From Amorphochlora amoebiformis (Eukaryota; Cercozoa; Chlorarachniophyceae), in the NCBI GenBank assembly GCA_054601695.1, contig BAAHQB010000061.1, positions 62,001 to 126,000 on the forward strand: a DNA stretch of 64,000 nt. The letters run 5' to 3'. A model generated the notes under the pieces. The model was not told the DNA's origin, did no database searches, and worked only from the letters and a program-made list of their open reading frames with translations. Shown piece after piece: positions 43,077 through 64,000 of the stretch (its first letter is position 1; each line of letters opens with the position of its first letter). Made by a program: the position numbers and the translations under genes.

Positions 43077-43843
43077 ATTAAATATTTTGCTCATGGGTGT
43101 ATTGATGTATGTGCGTATGTATATCTACTTGTATATTCACATCAGCCTACATTAGCATATATTCGTTTGCGTTTGCGTCCACATAGCGAGGTATATGCGT
43201 AGATATGTAAGTATACGTGTGCTTATTTGCATACGCGGGTCACTCAAAGAATCTCAACAAGACCCAACCGCAACCCAACCGCAACCCCACCGGAACCCAA
43301 TCGGAACCCAACATCACCGCAAGCCTCCTGACCCTCTGACTCTGAACTCCACCCCAAACCAACCCTACCGCCTCACATACCGTCCGAAAAATATATCACT
43401 TCCGCTCTCTAAGCGAGTATCCCTTCCTTTTCGCGTTCTAGACGTAATTTTTGCGCTCTTTCTTGCCTCTCTCTCTCCCAGAGGGATCTCTCTCTCTTTT
43501 CCCACTCTCTATTCCCGACTACCTAAACACCTTATGTCTCGTTGAGGAGAGGGGGGGTGGTTCACCGTTACCGAGGCGTAACCATTAGCCAATTCCTGGA
43601 AGAATGAAGGAATCCCCCGGGATTCCGGGAGTCGAAGTGGAAATGCCGGGGATTTCGGGATTTTGTATAATCCCCGGGATTTTCGAAATAGATCCCATAT
43701 CAGGATCTCCGGAGATCTCGAATGACCTCCCGGAAGCAGGTGGGTGACGAAGAAAGGCGCGTATGTCAATTTTGCAAACCCGTCGAGACATACGGGTCAA
43801 TACCAGACCCGATTTTATACTTTTTATTTTTTCGTCTCAGACC
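42815..43843. promoter_or_regulatory. Divergent intergenic region between CNBD gene and TMEM97-like gene
   Basis: Start codons of the minus-strand CNBD gene (42814) and the plus-strand TMEM97-like gene (43844) face away from each other across 1.03 kb, so this should hold both promoters. It contains a diverged copy of the CNBD first-exon region (42841-42925), a TA tract (42939-43080), C/A-rich sequence (43250-43350) and a GC-rich stretch of repeated CGGGATT-like motifs (43612-43690). No TATA box or initiator could be assigned. Confidence 0.5.
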
Positions 43844-49049
<5,206 letters not shown>

Positions 49050-49059
49050 GGGAGAAATG

Positions 49060-49582
49060 CAAGGGTTGAGGCTTAAAACCAGCTGGATGTAGGCAGTTGT
49101 ACCCGCGAAGTTAATTTTGTGTTCGAGACTTTTCCGGACTCAAGATGCTAGGTTTATAGGGGTGTAAAAAAATGTATGTATGCCCTAGATGCCGACAAGT
49201 TATTCGAATAATTATTACTTTTCATCTGTTTCTCCTATTCATATATATCTAGTATATATGTGAGTATTTTGTAATAAATGTATGACTTGTATATCAGTAT
49301 ATATAACATGAGTAGATGTATTTATTCAATATACTAGTATAGTCTATTAGAGTGAATCTAGTAAATAAATGTATCATACACAGGCATATATATACGTATA
49401 GTCCATGTATGATATGTAATATTATCATATGATACTAATATTTTCTACCTTTATCTAGTTTATGTGTAGTATCATGAGTATATCATGAGTATATCATGAC
49501 ACATGACACATCTAGACATGCCTAGCACAAATATGTAATACCAGAATACATAAATATAATTATATATATTATATGTATACTA

Positions 49583-49617
<35 letters not shown>

Positions 49618-49622
49618 AATAC

Positions 49623-49663
<41 letters not shown>

Positions 49664-49726
49664 CAGTATATAATACTATATATATATATATATATATATG
49701 TATGCATGATATATGTACATATAATG

Positions 49727-49775
<49 letters not shown>

Positions 49776-49784
49776 TATTATATA

Positions 49785-49823
<39 letters not shown>

Positions 49824-49862
49824 TCAATATGTGATAATGTATATATATATATATATATATTG

Positions 49863-49898
<36 letters not shown>

Positions 49899-50040
49899 TA
49901 GTATATAAATATATATATGACATGTATGTGTATGTAATACCAAAATAAATAGTTATATAATATTATATATATATATATATATATAATTATATAAATATAT
50001 ATATACTAGTAATATATATATATATATATATATATATACA
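49060..50040. other. Intergenic AT-rich sequence between convergent genes
   Basis: 3' flank of the TMEM97-like gene, then TA tracts with small repeats such as ATCATGAGTATATC near 49480. 50041-50266 is unique sequence ahead of the zinc-finger stop codon. No gene recognised. Confidence 0.5.
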
Positions 50041-50266
50041 TTGTCGAACATCTAGAACATACCATTAATCAAAAAGACCGAGGTCGATAATAAATATAAC
50101 AATTTCGTCAATATGCGCATGGGCATACTGCCAGGTAGACCGCATAGTATCATTGTCCGCGCTGGAGTCCTCAAATCTAAATCTTGAACTTTGCCCAACG
50201 TGGATGCAACTCGCGGTACAGATATACTAATACTAAAAGGTACATTCTTTAAAACGCTTCCCCTTC

Positions 50267-51361
50267 CTAAGAGAGTGTAACGACTTCCGAGAAGAAGGAG
50301 AGAGTTTTATGAATCTTTTGATGCCGTTTGCAGTTTGAGGCCTGTGCAAATCGCTTGCCGCAGAGGTGGCACTTGTACGGTTTTTCTCCCGTGTGAGTTC
50401 GAATGTGAGTGGTTAAATTGCCCTTAAGCTTCCACGTCTTGCCGCAGTAGGGGCAGGAGTGTACGCGTCTGACCTCGCTGTCATCGACGGCTCGAAGAGT
50501 TCGGGCAGGCATGACCTCTAACGGTGTTACTGTTTGAGAGTACAAGGGTTCGGGTCTGGGCAGAGGCTTCGGATACGTCTGACATTTTCCTTCTGCTTGC
50601 CAAGCTTGAACTTGTGGGAAATTTTGGGATTGAGGGCGACCCCAATCTGCCTGCACTGGAGGAGATTCTCGGTGCGCTTGCCAAGTGGGAGATCCTCTCC
50701 CTATTTGCTCAATTGAAGGCTTCTCCCATAGAGGCAGAAAGTAGCTACTGTCGCTTCCACCTAGGTAGCCTACTTCGACCAGGAGGCTACGGATTCGTTT
50801 GTCGGGATGCATGTGCATAACGAGTTTGTCGAAAACGCTCGCCTTGTACTCGACGGTAGGGTCGAAACGTCCGAACCTCTGCAGTCTGCGGTTTTTCCTC
50901 TGTAGCTTATAACTTTTGAGTCTGTTCCTCTCTAGCATGTTCTTCTCCATCCTGGTTTTCTCGATTCCGTTCTTTTCCAGATTGTGTTTGACGTTATCGA
51001 TGCAGTTGATATGTTTGAAGTAACGGTGCGCGCGGTTTTGCATCTTCTTCACCGTTGCTGGGGTTCGGTCCGTATGTGTGATCGGCTTTGGCTGGGACAT
51101 GGTTGCAACCGAGACGTTGGCGAGTACGTGTAGAGAATTAAACGCACCAGGATTTCTCTGCGGGAGAGCGATGTTTCGCCCCAGAGTTTTGAATTCCAGA
51201 CTATCTTCAGATTCGTTGTCATATTCTAAGAATCCAGGAGATTTTCTCTCCTCACGGAGGGAATTAGGCGGTTGCGCATCCCACATCCCCCGACTCATCT
51301 TCAAGTCCCTATCGCCTGCGATGAACATCCTCGAATATGATACCTCCAGAAAGATTCTCAT
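50267..51361 (-). CDS. C2H2 zinc-finger protein with two C-terminal fingers
   Basis: Uninterrupted minus-strand frame of 364 codons from ATG at 51361; further in-frame ATGs at 51328 and 51298 are possible starts. Two classical C-x2-C-x12-H-x3-H fingers lie at about residues 303-323 ([13 protein letters not shown]) and 331-351 ([13 protein letters not shown]), joined by the canonical TGEKPYK linker, followed by a 13-residue tail. The rest is basic and low in predicted order, with a K/R/N-rich segment (residues about 120-165) and a Pro/Gln-rich segment before the fingers. Two fingers with a TGEKP linker imply sequence-specific DNA binding, likely a transcription regulator; the target is unknown. 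It is the only long intron-free coding frame in the window and has no TA tract within it. It lies head-to-head with the SDR gene. Confidence 0.9.
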   Translation of the reverse strand: MRIFLEVSYSRMFIAGDRDLKMSRGMWDAQPPNSLREERKSPGFLEYDNESEDSLEFKTLGRNIALPQRNPGAFNSLHVLANVSVATMSQPKPITHTDRTPATVKKMQNRAHRYFKHINCIDNVKHNLEKNGIEKTRMEKNMLERNRLKSYKLQRKNRRLQRFGRFDPTVEYKASVFDKLVMHMHPDKRIRSLLVEVGYLGGSDSSYFLPLWEKPSIEQIGRGSPTWQAHRESPPVQADWGRPQSQNFPQVQAWQAEGKCQTYPKPLPRPEPLYSQTVTPLEVMPARTLRAVDDSEVRRVHSCPYCGKTWKLKGNLTTHIRTHTGEKPYKCHLCGKRFAQASNCKRHQKIHKTLSFFSEVVTLS

Positions 51362-51884
51362 CGTGGACGAGGTGAACCAGCTCTTTTGGCATAATTCAAA
51401 TTTATGCACACAGGTTTAGTTCTTTCTTAACCAGTTTTGATGAATTTAAGCTTAGTCGTTGTTCGTTTCTTCTTGCAGACTATTATGTACATGGAACTAG
51501 CTCGTTACTCTTCTTTTCTTGTACAATGTAGATGGTACATACAGGTTATCCTTTTTATGGAGGAGCTAGATGTTCTTTTATATCCCGTGCCCGGCATGTT
51601 TGTTTATTTAGTCGCAACATATATATTTATAAGTCTTAAAAGTGCGAATTTAGCAATTCTAACCCGCGCTTATATTGACTCCGATTAGTTTCGCCCTGCT
51701 TGCTCCCTGCTTGACTGCGTCATTACGCCCTGCTTTTACTTCACTTTTTTCACTATGCTTCAAATTGCTCTACACTGTAATAATAGAATGATTGCCTGCT
51801 TGATAGATCCTGCTCGATGATACTGAAGATCTAGACAACATCCCAGTGTTTCAGAATATCGTTGATTAATTCGGTTTCGAATTC
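51362..51884. promoter_or_regulatory. Divergent intergenic region between zinc-finger gene and SDR gene
   Basis: 523 bp separate the two start codons. The sequence is AT-moderate, without TA microsatellite or recognisable repeat. A plus-strand open frame 51437-51688 exists but lacks family resemblance and a phase-matched partner, so I treat it as noncoding. Shared, bidirectional promoter use is inferred from geometry only. Confidence 0.45.

Positions 51885-64000
<12,116 letters not shown>

Noticed and set aside
51437-51688. 83-codon plus-strand frame between zinc-finger and SDR genes
   Set aside because: Considered as a last TMEM97 exon, but the true last exon is at 48913-49049 with matching phase; no family resemblance remains.

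Overview
The window is nuclear DNA of an unidentified eukaryote. Evidence: spliced genes with GT..AG introns, TTAGGG-type telomeric repeats scattered internally, and standard-code coding islands for eukaryotic families (EXPERA/TMEM97, cyclic-nucleotide-binding domains, C2H2 zinc fingers, classical SDR, RS/RE-rich protein). Gene density, very small exons and (TA)n-choked introns suggest a protist or alga with repeat-inflated introns. I cannot name the lineage. Nearly all long open frames of the type (IY)n are read-through of TA dinucleotide repeats and are not genes; the real exons (mostly 25-110 bp) are the non-repetitive islands between the TA tracts. I assembled them by hand from protein-like sequence, splice-site consensus and agreement of intron phase. 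Exon edges can be off by a base or two.

Layout. 278-12215 (-): secreted, Cys-containing, Ser/Thr/Pro mucin-like gene, start codon at 12215. 12551-13411 (-): compact gene of unknown function with 42-59 bp introns. 14529-26816 (-): RS/RE-rich, splicing-factor-like gene of unknown family. 27023-27883 (-, strand less certain): 3' end of another gene. 30334-42814 (-): one or two genes with cyclic-nucleotide-binding domains, start codon at 42814. 43844-49049 (+): complete six-exon TMEM97/EXPERA-family membrane protein gene. 50267-51361 (-): intronless two-finger C2H2 protein. 51885 to beyond the right edge (+): short-chain dehydrogenase/reductase with an N-terminal signal or anchor, at least 14 exons in more than 12 kb.

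The most unusual property is how introns grow. Next to at least fifteen exons, a splice-junction segment (part of the exon plus its splice site plus TA repeat) has been tandemly copied: acceptor-side partial copies always lie upstream of the intact exon and donor-side partial copies always lie downstream. Introns without TA are only 42-59 bp, whereas neighbours reach 0.5-2 kb. Telomeric arrays sit inside introns, and in two cases the 5' splice site is itself the first GTTAGG of the array. No rRNA, tRNA, CRISPR, plasmid or viral feature was found. Functions of the unnamed genes are not known to me, and no functional link between the neighbouring genes is evident.
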